Origin: Craspedostauros australis
Lineage: Eukaryota; Bacillariophyta; Bacillariophyceae; Mastogloiales; Achnanthaceae
NCBI GenBank assembly: GCA_026770025.1
Contig: JAMXDE010000058.1
Location: forward strand, 310,001-374,000
Direction of reading: 5' to 3'
DNA: 64,000 bases
In this document: positions 1-12,700 of the stretch, piece after piece
Layout: every line of letters begins with the position of its first letter
How positions within the stretch are numbered: the first letter of the stretch is position 1
Notes under the pieces: generated by a model
The model's database searches: none
Told to the model about the DNA's origin: nothing
Seen by the model: only the letters and a program-made list of their open reading frames with translations
Position numbers and translations under genes: made by a program

Positions 1-419
1 TTCTTCCTGTCCACACAAGGCGTCTCAAGCAATCAGGTACTACTTGATCGTACATGTGCGCGTGCCTACACTCCGCCGCCACCTTCTTCCGGTATCAGGG
101 CACTGGGCAGCCAACCATTTGGCCTTTCCGCCTATCATCCAATCATCCGATCAGTTCCGAAGCGTCAGTTGAAGATGTGACACCACCCCCACACGTGGAA
201 TCTGTGGTCCATCCGTTCTCCTCCGTACTCTTAAAAGAACGCGTGAAGATCCATCACGGTCACCACCACCATCGTCACCACCACCATCGGCACCACCGAA
301 TCTCAAACTCCACCACTCACAAAATTTGCTTCTGGTTCAGAAAAACAAACTGACCAGCAGGCAAATTAAGCAGCTAAAACACTAACCAACTTACCAAGTA
401 ACCAACCAAACCATCGACC
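1..419. other. Upstream region of the symporter gene
   Basis: No convincing coding sequence is seen. Positions 258-297 are a CAC/CAT-rich simple repeat that produces a spurious His-run reading frame. The last ~60 bases, rich in A and C (ccaaccaaccatcgacc), lead into the ATG at 420 and look like a 5' untranslated leader. Confidence 0.5.
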
Positions 420-2210
420 ATGGGGTTCAACGTGAGTGAATCCGCAGCATGGGCGATCCTGTTCGTGGTCCTCATCATCTTCACAATGTTGGCCATCGCA
501 GCCGCCGACTTCATGTCCCACCTCATCCCCGAGAACGTCTCCAGGTTCCTCTTGCTCGACCAGCCAAAGGTGGGTGAGGGCGGAACTGCTGCCGGCGCCA
601 TCGACTACTTCCTCGCCGCCAGAAACTCCGCCGGGGTCTGGTCCATCGCCCTGTCCAACTTCGCCTCTGGCATGGGTGCATGGATCGTCTACGGAACCAC
701 CGAGATGGGTGCCAACCCGCAGCTCTCCTGGTTGGGTGTCCTCGGATACTCCGGAGCCAGCTCCATCCCGGCCCTCATCATTTGCTGGCTCGGACCCAAG
801 GTCCGCGAGCAGTCCGAAGGCCACCGCGCCTTCTCCACCACCGACTTCGGACGTTTGCGCTACGGCCGCGTCATGCAGATGTCCATCGCCTGCATCTCCG
901 GATTCTTGATGTTCATCTCCATCGTGGCGGAGCTCACCACCATCAGCAACGTCTACGCTCTCCTCACCGGCGAGATGCGCGAGTGGTTCGGAATTGGCGT
1001 CACCATCACGATTGCCGTCTTCACGCTCTTCTACACCGGCGTGGCCGGACTCCCAGCTTCCATCGTCACCGACAAGTTTCAAGGTGTCATGATGTTCTTC
1101 CTGGTCGTCCTCATCCTCGGCGCGGTCACGTCCAGCGACGACAATCAGATCAGCTCCAGCGAGTTCTCCAAGGCCTCCGATATCACCGATGAGGGTCTCA
1201 TGGCCGCCGTCACCCTCATCCTCGCCATCGCCGCCGCTGAGATGTTCAACCAGTCCACTTGGCAGCGTGTCTGGGCCGCCAAGGACGTCCCAACCCTCCG
1301 CAAGGGGTTCGGCCTTGGCTCCCTCCTCATCTTCCTTCTCATGATGTTCTTCGGAATCATGGGAATGATCGCCTACGCCAACGACCCAGAGGCCTACGAC
1401 AACTTCGAGAAGTTCGCCTTCCTCGCGTTCTTTGACCTCTTGGAGCCATTGTCGAATGGATGGCACGTCATCTCTCTCATCCTCGTGACAGCCCTCTGCG
1501 CTTCCTCCATCGACAGTATGCAGAATGGAATCACCTCCATCTTCTACCACGACTTGGTCAAGATCGGATACAAGCCGCAGACTATCGCACGTATCTTGGT
1601 CGTCCTCCTCAACATCCCGGCTGTCTACATGGCGTCGGACAAGTACGACGTCATCTCCCTCTTCCTCGTCGCCGATCTCGTCGCCGCGACGGCCGCCTTC
1701 CCAACCTTCCTCGGACTCCAAAAGAAGGACATGTTCGGAGGCATGCTCCCGGCACCAACCGAGCTGGGTGCCTTCCTCGGAATCCTCAGCGGCATGGCCA
1801 CTGTCTTGATCAACGGCGTCATCAACGACGTCGACGGCGGTGTCTTCGAGTACTTCTGGCTCGAGAACGAGGGCATCTGCTCCCTCTGCGGAAGCAAGAC
1901 CATGGTCTCCTTCATCGTGACCCCGGCCGTTTCTGCCGTTATGACCTACGTCTTCTCCTTCATCGACATCATGGCCCGCGGCGAACGCGCCCGCTCGCCC
2001 CTCATCCCAGTCGCATTCGACGATGATGACAAGGACACCGTCGACGAAGGTGCCAACGACGCCGAGGCGAAGGAGCTCAGCAAGGGCGACTCCTCCAGCG
2101 ACGAACTCCGCAAGGATGATCTCGCCAAGGACGATCCTTCCAAGCACGACGATGACGATGCCAAGAAGATGGACGGGTCCGGCCGTTCTGGTTCGGAGCT
2201 CTCCGCCTAG
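420..2210 (+). CDS. Sodium/solute symporter (SSS) family transporter
   Basis: A single-exon 596-residue polytopic membrane protein. Strongly hydrophobic segments alternate with short polar loops from about residue 12 to residue 520, as in the 13-helix LeuT-fold SSS family (TC 2.A.21), which couples sodium to uptake of sugars, amino acids, urea or vitamins. The family-typical stretch containing WQRVWAAKD, around residues 278-290, matches the conserved SSS region before the mid-protein helices. The substrate cannot be told from sequence. The C-terminal ~70 residues are an acidic, lysine-rich, hydrophilic tail (repeated KDD/SKDD), probably cytosolic. The ATG sits in a good context (accatgg) after an A/C-rich leader. 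The long antisense ORF across the gene is a codon-bias shadow. Confidence 0.88.
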   Translation: MGFNVSESAAWAILFVVLIIFTMLAIAAADFMSHLIPENVSRFLLLDQPKVGEGGTAAGAIDYFLAARNSAGVWSIALSNFASGMGAWIVYGTTEMGANPQLSWLGVLGYSGASSIPALIICWLGPKVREQSEGHRAFSTTDFGRLRYGRVMQMSIACISGFLMFISIVAELTTISNVYALLTGEMREWFGIGVTITIAVFTLFYTGVAGLPASIVTDKFQGVMMFFLVVLILGAVTSSDDNQISSSEFSKASDITDEGLMAAVTLILAIAAAEMFNQSTWQRVWAAKDVPTLRKGFGLGSLLIFLLMMFFGIMGMIAYANDPEAYDNFEKFAFLAFFDLLEPLSNGWHVISLILVTALCASSIDSMQNGITSIFYHDLVKIGYKPQTIARILVVLLNIPAVYMASDKYDVISLFLVADLVAATAAFPTFLGLQKKDMFGGMLPAPTELGAFLGILSGMATVLINGVINDVDGGVFEYFWLENEGICSLCGSKTMVSFIVTPAVSAVMTYVFSFIDIMARGERARSPLIPVAFDDDDKDTVDEGANDAEAKELSKGDSSSDELRKDDLAKDDPSKHDDDDAKKMDGSGRSGSELSA

Positions 2211-4675
2211 AGAGAGAGCAAGCGATTATTCGTCCATGTGGTCCATCCTAATGGGACCACAAGGAGATTCACTTGCTGAAGTATCACAACGCAGCACCTT
2301 CCTGACGGCTCTGCCCGTCGTGAAGGTTCTACCCGTCGTGAAGCTGATCTTGCAAAACGATTGGTGATACTTCCACAACACGAACACAAACCAATACATA
2401 TGAAAAAGTAAGTGGCACCCGGCGGCGGCGGTTTCGGCGTACAGCAACCGCACACAAATACTCGGATGGTGGTGATTCATCATGCCTTCACCGCGTCCCA
2501 TCCCATCTCACACTCCAATTCATCCATGCTTCCCCCTCTTTCTTACCGCCCCTTCCTCGTTCCACCAAACCACCACAGAAACAAGACTATCTGATGTGTC
2601 TAATTCCAAGACATTCCGTTTGCGGGAGCCATTGAGTGCTGAGATTCGTAAAATGTTGAAGATCCAACGTTCAAACCGTTAGAACCTGATCGTGATAATG
2701 CGCGCGGTAGGGAACAACTGGAATGCTCTTGAAGTGCAATAGCCTATTGCACAACCACAGAAGACAGACAAGAAAGAAAACCACCAAAGAAAAAGACGAA
2801 GATGGAAAGACAATGATCATACTTACAGATGTGCGTACAAGCGCGTCTGCGAGCATCACGTCCTCACATTGACGAATGGATTGATAACCGAGACGAGTGA
2901 ATGATACGAGCGGATGAGTGAAGGAGTGGATGGATGAATGGGTATGAACTGCCCGTCCAGTCACCACCACTTCCAACCAATCGATCAATCACCTGCCTCG
3001 GAAGGTCTCTATTCCTCAACGAGAACATGACAAGCAACAACTTTGTACGATACAACCAATAAATATGACAGTTTCATCTTTCAGCCATCATGTTACACTG
3101 TGCTTTGCGGGCTGCTTCCTGCCATGGCGGCTCCTTGTCTTGCGAAGGTTGTACGAGTCCAGAAATGTGCTCTGCGGCTGCTCTAAATTTGATTCCAGCG
3201 AACGCACGAGGACAGGTTCATGCATCGATCCACTCAAACGGCGGCTACATCTCCGGTTGCTAATGTGGATGAAAAACAACCTTTGTAAAATCATGAACCG
3301 AGCTATCGCCTGAAAGCATGGTCACCAACGGACGAAGTGCGCCCCTTTCGAGAGCAACTAATATCTAGGCTTATTTGCATGGCTATCAGTGGCGAAACGC
3401 CTACGTACGGCTAACGTACGTAATATTGTATATTTATTTCAAACATCATATCATATGCAAATATAATTGGATTTACCGCAACTTTTAAACCTTTTTGATG
3501 GTACCAAATCTATTATACTGAATTGGTGCTTGTGCTACCTGTTCAGTGTTCCATTTCGATGTACATGATTTGGTCTCTGTACTTCAACCATCTCTATCAC
3601 GATATGTCTATCGTGCTTCTTTCAACAGACAGAAGCGTGACTAAACTAATACACGAATAGGCGTGTGTGCTATTTGGAATGAAATTACAAGGAGCAATCT
3701 GGATGTTCATGATTCGGTGCTTGTGCTTTTCATATTCCTTTCACAATTGAAACGACACTTCGCCAAATCTTCGACTTCGCGATGTCGTGCTTGTCTTGAT
3801 GTTGACATGACTGAAAACTCATCCTTTCTCGCTCGCAAAATGTGAGGCGCTGTCTCGGTTGTTCCTTCACACGACGCGGTTTGAACAATTGTGCGGAATT
3901 CCAACTACTATCGCCAATACGATGTCGGCAAGTGCGTGAGATGAAGATGATGCAAGTGCTGTATGGACAGGAAATTCCCACCGTCTACGCATCGAAGGCC
4001 ATTGTTGTGCTATGCTGTCGAGAGAGGGAGAGTCAAGTCAAGCAGACATCACGACGAGCCAACCATAAACGAGAGACACCGTATGAATATTCGACGCCTT
4101 TGTGTGGGTTGGATAATCACAGACGCGTCTGGAACCAGGCCGTTCCGCGCATCGGTCGTCAGTTGGAGCTGTTGATTCTATGCTCTCTAGAACAAATGGA
4201 GTACTGTTGTGCTGTTGACATACCGACGCTCATCCACAGGGCAGCATGGTTGATTGGCACAACGTTGAACACGTTTTTGAGTTCATCGCGGTGGTCTGCC
4301 GCGCTCAGACTGGTGCCCGGACGTTGCCCATGGCGTAGAGGAGGGTGCAGAACATTCGCGACTTTGGCATTTCCAACCAACGACTCCATGATACTGCGTT
4401 GGCAGCGATGTGCTGATCGGCTTTCGCGAGTTGTCCGCTGATAGTGAACATGCCCAATTTCGCGATCGCGCAACAGGCAAATTGTGTGAAGCGGCTTTCA
4501 CGTGCGCACTCCTTTTCCACTCTTCTTTGGACTGATCGATGGCACGAGCATTGCAGCAGGTGGAACACTGTACGCCACAAGTATGGTATCGATGAGAATC
4601 GTTCATGTTGGATTGTGGTTGGAAAGTGAGCTGTATTAGAGTTACTGGTGGCACGCGACGTTACACGCTACGGCT
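2211..4675. other. Intergenic region, no gene recognised
   Basis: About 2.5 kb between the symporter and the minus-strand His/Gln-rich gene. Several open frames of 60-199 codons occur, but none has convincing composition, domain or start context. Positions 3415-3480 are AT-rich (runs such as ttgtatatttatttc). Nothing else stands out. Confidence 0.5.
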
Positions 4676-6100
4676 CTACTGCTCTTCGTCATTGTCGATC
4701 TCATCCTCGTCGTCATCATCTTCATCCGACAGATCTTCATCCTTGGGAACCGAGGTGTATCCGTTGGCGATGAAGATGGTGGGTGGAAGATCCATGAGCT
4801 CATGAGGCGGATCGAGTTGCTTGAGAGGCGTGGAGGCGCTGACGACGCATGGCGTGAAGTAGGCCGGGTGGGCATAGCTGTGCGCGTAGTGGTAGGAGTA
4901 AGGAGGACGCGCTGCACCGGCCTCGCGACTGAAGTCCTGCAGCAAGTCCCTGGATGCGGAGGACAGCGCATTGTGAGACACGTGGGTTGTGGGTGTGGGC
5001 GTGAGCATGTGCGGCACCGTCATCTGGTGATGGTGGTAGTTGGCATGATGCGAAGCGCGGGCATGAGCATATCCATGCTCCGCCTGTGCCTGTGTTTGTG
5101 CCTGTGCGTGGCTGTAAGCGTATGCCGAGGCGCGTTGAGCAGCATACCATGTCTCCGCAAAGTCTCGTGTGACGGATCGCATGACAGGTTCGGAATGGAG
5201 ACGTCCAAGGGCCGGGCATCTCGGTGGGCGGAATGCACCGTGCGCCTGCTTCTCGGTCGACTGTGGGTAGTGGTGGAACTGCGTTTGTGATTGTGTTTGC
5301 GATTGCGATTGCATGTGGGAATGTTGCTGTTGATACTCATGGTGGTGTGCCGCTGCGTACTGCTGGTGCTGGTGGTGATAATCATGTTGGGGCTGATAAC
5401 TATGTTGCCGTGGCTGATGGGCAGTTGGAGAATGGGTGGACCATCTTTGGCTGCGGTTGACATGAGTACGAGCAGTGACACGCCCACCCGCTGGCTGGAA
5501 CGCCTTGGGCAGTCCGAAGTAGTATCGCTGCGTCGAGAATCGCTTGGCCTGTCGCGACGAAGCCCGTCTCGTCGGAATGATTTTGCTGGCAGAGCCGGAA
5601 TAGCTGTGGCTGATGCATTTCCTGGTGCGTGCAGAGGCAACTGCAGCAATGGTGTTGGCGTTGGTGCTGCTGCTTGTGCCTGTGTTGGTGCTGGCGGACG
5701 TGGGTTCGAAGGGCGACACGGTCGCTCTCTGGTGCAGCTGCTGCTTCGCTCTGTGAGGGCAATCATCTTCCGCAGACTGCCGCTGATCATTGAGTGGCTC
5801 AGTGGATGCGGATTCATGGGTCGGCGAAGTTCCAGTGCTCAACCTGCTGCTCAACCTGCTGCTGGTCTGGGTGCCCTTCTTGGAAGCAGTTGTGACAGCA
5901 GTTGCGATAGCAGAAGCTGATTGGGAGGGAGGGACTCCGGACGAAGCAGCGACGCGTCTCGGAGTGACCGAGTGGGTGGCATCGTCCTTCGACACGCATG
6001 GCAGCAGAGTGAACGAGCTTCCGAGTGGCTGCGTCATCTTGCGTGGCTGAGACGAGTCTCCATGCTGCTGCAGCTTCTGTGCGTTGTTGGATTGGTACAT
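4676..6100 (-). CDS. Low-complexity His/Gln/Ser-rich hypothetical protein
   Basis: 474 residues from the ATG at 6100. The open frame continues upstream to 6199 but has no ATG there. I do not recognise the protein. It is intrinsically disordered in appearance: Ser/Thr-rich at the N-terminus, then long His/Gln/Tyr-rich tracts (HHQHQQY, QSQSQTQSQTQ, AQAQTQAQA) between roughly residues 230 and 340. The C-terminus is very acidic, with DEDLSDEDDDDEDE near the stop. The final ~40 residues before it (motif DLPPTIFIANGYTS) are the least repetitive part and may be a short folded or binding segment. Such composition is common in regulators and RNA-binding scaffolds, but no function is assigned. Confidence 0.55.
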   Translation of the reverse strand: MYQSNNAQKLQQHGDSSQPRKMTQPLGSSFTLLPCVSKDDATHSVTPRRVAASSGVPPSQSASAIATAVTTASKKGTQTSSRLSSRLSTGTSPTHESASTEPLNDQRQSAEDDCPHRAKQQLHQRATVSPFEPTSASTNTGTSSSTNANTIAAVASARTRKCISHSYSGSASKIIPTRRASSRQAKRFSTQRYYFGLPKAFQPAGGRVTARTHVNRSQRWSTHSPTAHQPRQHSYQPQHDYHHQHQQYAAAHHHEYQQQHSHMQSQSQTQSQTQFHHYPQSTEKQAHGAFRPPRCPALGRLHSEPVMRSVTRDFAETWYAAQRASAYAYSHAQAQTQAQAEHGYAHARASHHANYHHHQMTVPHMLTPTPTTHVSHNALSSASRDLLQDFSREAGAARPPYSYHYAHSYAHPAYFTPCVVSASTPLKQLDPPHELMDLPPTIFIANGYTSVPKDEDLSDEDDDDEDEIDNDEEQ

Positions 6101-9100
6101 CTTGATGTGCTGATTGTTGTTGTGATTGTTGCTGATATTATGATTGATGTCAGTGTGGTTATTGTGAGTGTTGGATGAGCAACTTATTCCTTGTTGCAAG
6201 TACGCTGCGTATTCTGCCCGTATCGGTGTGCTTGTTGTGTATGACTACGGATGCGTTTGTGGGTGCGTATTAGTACTACTATGAGTATGAGTACTGTGAA
6301 TACAAGCAGTAGTTTATGGTGCTACACGACTATGATCCCAGATGGTCGTTGTGTTGGTTGTGTTGGAAGTCTTGGAAGAGGAAGGAGACATGGATGGTCA
6401 TGTGGGTAATACCAAGTCGCTCTTGCTCGTCCCAATGCATGGATCGAATTGAACCACACAGAACAGAGTGTGGCAGGGTACGGTATCTCGCGGGGTGTTT
6501 GTACTACTATTATCTATTATTGCTGAAGCCACAGATGTTCGAAAGGCGGCTGCGACATCACATCATCCTTCTCCACTGTTGTTTCGCATGTCGTACACCG
6601 CTCCCTTGCGCTTCTGCTCCACCCACCAATACTGTTATCCGTCCGCTTTGTCATCAATTGCTGTCACACTGCTGTCAGACTCTTGTCAAGGCAACCGTCG
6701 GACCCAGACTCAAACTCAAACTCACCTGGCCGACGGGAAACTTTCCTCCTCACCCACAAAGAGGATTGGGGATTTGAGATCAAATTTTAAAACTGCAATT
6801 TTGTGAGAAGGCGCCAAAACAGGCGGTTATCCCGAGGGACTGTCGTGTTAATGACCGTGATTTGACGTGGCTAATTATGTCGACATCGGCCAGCCAGCCT
6901 GTCGACCTCTCCGAACACACATGAACACAGGCCGTTGCACCCATATTTTTTCAAACACCCCCCTCACAAATTTGCGCACGACGATCAACACAAAACGTCA
7001 TGACCAAACGTCCTCCCGCGATTTCGCCACCGCGTCCGTTCCTGGGTCTCTCCTCCTTTTTCATCACCAACAATCTTGGCCACCGACCTCCGCCTTTCAT
7101 CGTTCCGCAGATTCGAGAACTTTACCACCATCGGGAGTGGGACTAGAAGAAGGAGTAGGAGTAGAACTGCCAATCCTGCTCCAACTCAATTCATCTGTCT
7201 TTGCGCTTTGTTGGCCGAATCTTCCCTCCTCCTCTCACCTACCATACGAGCTATAGCATTATACTAGATTCGTAACGTATGATGCTCTGGGTACAGTATT
7301 GGGTGGTCTGTTCTGTTCAACCTGTTTGAATTCTAAAGAGAGACAATCAAACGCATCAAAGACAGGCACAACTACTCAAAGAGTACGATCTACAACTATC
7401 TATCATGCTCGATGGCTTTCACACTGTTCTGCTCAACCATTTCATACTATTCTATCTTGAGTATGATAGGTTGTATTGATCTCCACACGACTGCGTTCCA
7501 ACTGACAAGCATCGTCACCTCCGTGCGTTGTACCATTCAATCGAATCTTCCGTTCTACCACTACATAGTAGAATACTTTGCTACGAGCTACTGCTCTGCT
7601 CCGTCAATAGCCACGATTGCGTCCACCATGAAATCAATCAACACAATCATCGTCGTTCTTCGTCGGTACGCACACGTGCGCAAGATACGTTCGTAGACTG
7701 TGACATGCGCCATCATTTTTACTCGACTCTCTGCCAAGAGCCAGTGGTACTCCACATGCGCTCGTATCGTACAGTACGTGCGATATGCCGCCACATTGTT
7801 AAAAATTGATTCGAAGCATTCCAATGCTCGGTGTTCCGTTGACACGCTTCCTTCATGCAAGGGATGGCCATTATTGTCCACCTCGTTGATGTTTGATTTT
7901 TGTTTTTGTTCTGTTTTGCTCCGCCCTTTGTTTCTCATCGGCCTGGTCTGCACGCACAAACAACGCAACCGCAATTGAGAACCCAGGGAATGGAAAAAAG
8001 GAGGAAACGAGGAAGTCCCGAAACCAAAAATGTGAGCGAACGCATCCGCTCTGGCGCCAAAACTCCAACTTGCCATCTTTGTCATGTCACGCAAAAAGAG
8101 TGAAGCGTCGGTGGACGATTATGAGATCGCGGGATTCTACTTACTCTCGTCCACCATGCCGATGCTTTGGGGATGCCGAGTATGGTAAAAAGCACCTGTG
8201 TTAGTATCCCCTGGTTCCCAGTTGTCGTAACACACACCACGGCACACACAGACACACTCTGTCTCTGTTGAGTATCGCGCCACCTGCGACTCGACGAAAG
8301 ACATAGCCCATGTGCTCGCCGAGTGGGTGCGTTGCGTCAAACTTCGAGCATCATCTGCATCCCGCTCGTATGTGGTCACGCATGACCTCCCAACCAAAGA
8401 CCGACAGTGACACTTCCGCAAATCCATTGCTGTGCCGATGCTGCATTTCCAAGTCCGTGAGTGATACCATACAATTAGTAGCTCTCTCTCTCTCTCTGAC
8501 TGTTATCCTCGATCATGTCAACTATCTCAACGTCCAACCCTCTCTCCGTTGAATTCATCAACCATCAGCACCAATACTTGGTGAACATGCATGGAGGACC
8601 TATTGCATCATCTACGCTCTTCTACTACACTCTGTGCAAATAATCAAGACCTCATGCAACACTATTATAGTCCAACCTACGATACACTGCTTTACTGCTC
8701 AACCAATTCTTCGACACAGAGTGGGATACCGCCATGGCGGACTCCAACACATGGGCATCACATCCGTTCGCCCTCCTCCTTTGGTGGGATTTGCAGTTGA
8801 ATCAAAGTCATTTTGAATGCAGCGCCACTCGCCCGGCAGACAGCTTCTGCTCGTTGCCCCTGCTCTTCCCTCTCTGCCTCCCAAGACACCAATGCGTTGA
8901 AGCGCATTGCCATCCCAGACAGGTCATCAGTTGAACATGCGATAGCGCTCTTCCATCACACCCCACCACTGTCCAAGACCCTGCTCGACCAAATTCAATT
9001 CACCACATCATTGGATTCCGCCATAACGTTTGAACCTCTCTGCGTGTTCCTCGAACGGGATGGACACAACGCCTCCTTGTTTCAATTTTTACCACTGGCT

Positions 9101-9714
9101 TTTGAAACCGCCACAGACATGCCGCCACGTGATTCAAAATTTGAAGTGCGGGTTTTGATTGTCGATGTGATGTGACTCGTTGGAATGAATCAACCATGTC
9201 GACTCAACGGACCAATGCCTGTTCAATCCATCGAAGGACAGACTTGGGAACAAGATTGGATTTGGGAATGGGCGAATCCGCTGCGGAGGCAGAACGGAGC
9301 AAGAGAGAAGACAAAATGGAGACCAGGAGGCGTTGGGTCGCTCTTGGTTGCGTCACGTTGCGTTGGATCATGGTGGATGCCTCTTTGAGCAAGAAGTCAC
9401 AAGTGTTGGCAGGCGACAATACCAAGAGAAGACAAGAGGAGGGGACATGGCCAACTGATCTCTGGAGTTCATTGTCGCACCAATACTTGTTCATCATAGA
9501 GGAGGCGAAGGCATTGGAAGCAGTGTGCACTTGGACACGCTGTTGGAGTGTGGAGTGACCTGATCGGAGACGATCTTGCTTGGCATCCAGTTTCGCGTGA
9601 TCTGTGATCAACAATCAGCAACCAGGGATCAGTGATCAGGGATCAGTGATCAGGGATCAGCCCAAAGTGCGCACTCAACGCAACAGAAAGCAACAGAAAG
9701 CACAAGGAGTGAAA
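6101..9714. other. Intergenic region, no gene recognised
   Basis: About 3.6 kb between the divergent His/Gln-rich gene and the phosphatase gene. Open frames up to ~168 codons occur on both strands without recognisable domains. E2F-like GGCGCCAAAA words lie at about 6811 and 8053, and a CT dinucleotide run at about 8481-8498. A 14-bp direct repeat at 9625-9660 lies just upstream of the next gene. Confidence 0.45.
9625..9660 (+). repeat. Short GATCAG tandem repeat upstream of the phosphatase gene
   Basis: About 2.6 copies of a 14-bp unit (gggatcagtgatca), 55 bp before the probable start codon. Related imperfect copies precede it. It could be in the 5' untranslated leader. Confidence 0.75.
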
Positions 9715-12700
9715 ATGGCGTCCAACAATCCCAACGGAGGAGCGCCGAACTGGGCAATGCCACCAGGAGGCAATGCTCCGCAGCAACAACAGCAACAACA
9801 GCAGCAGCAGTACTACCAGCAACAGCAGCAACCACAGGCACAGGCGCAAGCACAACAAATGGCCATGGTCCCCACCAACCAGCCACAGGGGTATGCGTAC
9901 AGTCAGCAGAGCCAGGCTCAAGCGCAGGCGCAACAGATGGCGTACCAACAAAGACAGCAGCAGCCAGGCACCCCGGTCATCACTCCGCCGACCTCCGCGG
10001 GTGTGCCTGGTGGAGTGCCAGCGATGGTTCAGTCGCAAGCGCAGCCAGCGGCAAGGCAGACGCAGGCATCGCACAGCTTTGCTTCCACTGCGTCCCAGCC
10101 TGGATCCAGATCCACGACGCCTCCACCGCAACAGCTGGCCGTGCCATCGGCCACAACGCCCACGCGCGTTCCCGCATCCGTGTCGGCGCCTGCCACGGCA
10201 ACGCCGCTGCCAGCGAAATCGTTCTCTCGCATCGAACAGCTCGAGCACAAGGTGCTGGTGCCGCGCACTGCGGATCAGGAGACCGAGGATGGCAGGATCC
10301 GCAACAAGGAGGCGATGTCCAAGATCAGGGATTCGTGGATCTACAAGCAGATCAGATCTCGTGTGCAAGAATTCACCACCTATCGTCAGGTTAGTCAATG
10401 CATGCGCATGCGTATGCACGTGACATATCATGTCCTGTAGTGTCCTGCCATATCATGTCCTGTTCTGTTCTGTTCTGTGGTGTTGCTTTCATCAAGCAGT
10501 CCATTCATCTCACATCCTCACACACGCTCATCGACACACCATTTCAATCCATGCTCGTTCCACGCTCATGAACAAAAACACAAAACATGCACCTCCTCTC
10601 AACTCATATGTCACCTCTCAACAACTTGCCAATGAACATTCAATGAACTGACAATGAACATTCAACGAACTGACAATCATCATACGCCAATTGCCAGTCC
10701 TTGATGTTTTGCGGAACTTGGAATGTGAACGCCAAAGGAAAGGATGAAGGTCTCGAGGAGTTCCTTTGCAGCGATTGGGGTGCGACTCATCAGTACGCGC
10801 CAGATCTTATCGCCGTGGGCTTCCAGGAGATTGTCGACCTCAACGCTGTCAACGTCGCCGTGGACAGCAAGACCCAGCAGCGATCGCAGTACTGGGTGGA
10901 GCGCATTCTGCAGACAGTCAACGCACCCAAGCGGACCATGAACGACCCGCAGCGCAATGGCTACGTCCTCGTCCATCAGCAATCCATGGTCGGTCTCCTC
11001 ATCTGCGTGCTCGTCAAGATACCGCACCGTCACTACGTCAAGCACGCATCCAGCAACGTCGTGGGAGTCGGCGTCATGGGAATGATGGGAAACAAGGGAG
11101 GTGCCGCCATCCGATTGCAGTTCTACGACAGCACGCTCTGCTTCGTCTGCTCACACTTGGCCGCCCATCGTGAAAACATCGCCGGCAGAAATGCCGACTA
11201 CGCAAACGTCCTCAACAAATGCACCTTCGAGGTGGGCGAATCGGCCGTCGCCGAGGTCATCCGCAATGGCAGCATGTCGCAGTGGGCGTCGGGAAACTCA
11301 TCCGTCGGCATCGCAGATCATGACGTCGTCCTCTGGCTCGGCGATCTCAACTACCGCATCGACGAGAGCATGCCCACCGAGCACGTCCTCAAGCTCGCGG
11401 AGGCCAACAACCTGGGACCCTTGCTCAAGCTCGATCAGCTCAACATCGAACGAGCCGAAGGCAGGGTCTTCGAGGGATTCATGGAGGGACCCATCACCTT
11501 CGCCCCAACCTACAAGTACCAGCCGGGAACGCACAGATACGAACAGCGTCCCGACAAGAAGCTCAGAGCCCCCGCATGGTGCGACCGAATCCTATGGATG
11601 GCGCAGGATCCATCCCACATCAAGCAGTGGACCTACAAGCGCAGCGAGACGCCAAAGATCTCAGATCACAAGCCCGTCTACTCCACGCTCAACCTCATCG
11701 TCAAGCACGTCGATGTCGCGCGCCGCGAAATGATATACAAGGAGCTCATCACCATGCTCGATCGCTACGAGAATCAGTCCCTTCCCACCGTCGGCCTGGA
11801 TGTCAACGAGCTCAAGTTCGGCAAAATCCGGTACCAGCAGTCCATCACGTTGCCGATCCAGATCACCAACACCGGCAACGTCGTTGCGAAGTTCAGATTC
11901 GTCCCCAAAACCGGAGAAGTGAGTGTGCAACGTTGGAGTATTTGCGCTGCGGTGTTCGTTGCGTGCTTGAATGCTGTGGCGTTTGATGTGCTGGACCACG
12001 AGGGGCAAGCTATGAGCATGAAGGAACAGTGGGAGGAGACGTTTCTGCATGCATGCTCGTAATCAGTTGGTCGTCACCCGTCATCTATTCTTTCTACGAT
12101 TGAATGAACGAATGAGCTCACCGAATTGATCAACCGCCGTACCATACGCACGCTATCTTCCTTTGCGACCCACAACTCAATTCGATTGCGCACTGCAACA
12201 CACAAACTACGACACCGCATTTTGGCAATGATCAGAACACCCTTTGCAAGAGCTGGCTGTCAGTGAAACCAACGTACGGATTGCTAATTCCCGGTGAGCA
12301 GACTGCCACCATCAACGTCACACTCACACTCGACAACAGCACCGCCCAAGTCCTCAACACGGGCCGAGAAGTGTTGGATGACATCCTCGTGCTGCGCTTG
12401 GAAAATGGCAGGGACTACTACCTCACCGTCAGCGCGACCTACGCCAGATCATGCTTCGGAATGACATGCGATGACCTCGTGCTCTACAAGGATCCAATTC
12501 GTGAGGTTCCCCTCGATCCCATCAAACGCGTGCAGAATCCCCAGCAGGACATCAGCCCCACGCAGGCGCTTTGCATTCCAAAGGAGATGTGGCGGCTCGT
12601 CGATGCCATCCACGAGAAGGGACTTCAGACGCCCAACCTCTTCGCCACAACGCCCCTCAATCACGCCGAAACCACCAGCGCCATCCGAGAGGCGCTGGAC

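Noticed and set aside
366-2147. 593-codon minus-strand frame across the symporter gene
   Set aside because: It is an antisense shadow: the plus-strand protein has clear membrane helices and an SSS signature, and the antisense product is a low-information Gly/Glu/Asp/Val mixture typical of reversed codon bias.
3842-4441. 199-codon plus-strand frame
   Set aside because: Arg/Cys-rich irregular composition, no domain, overlapping frames of similar length on the other strand.
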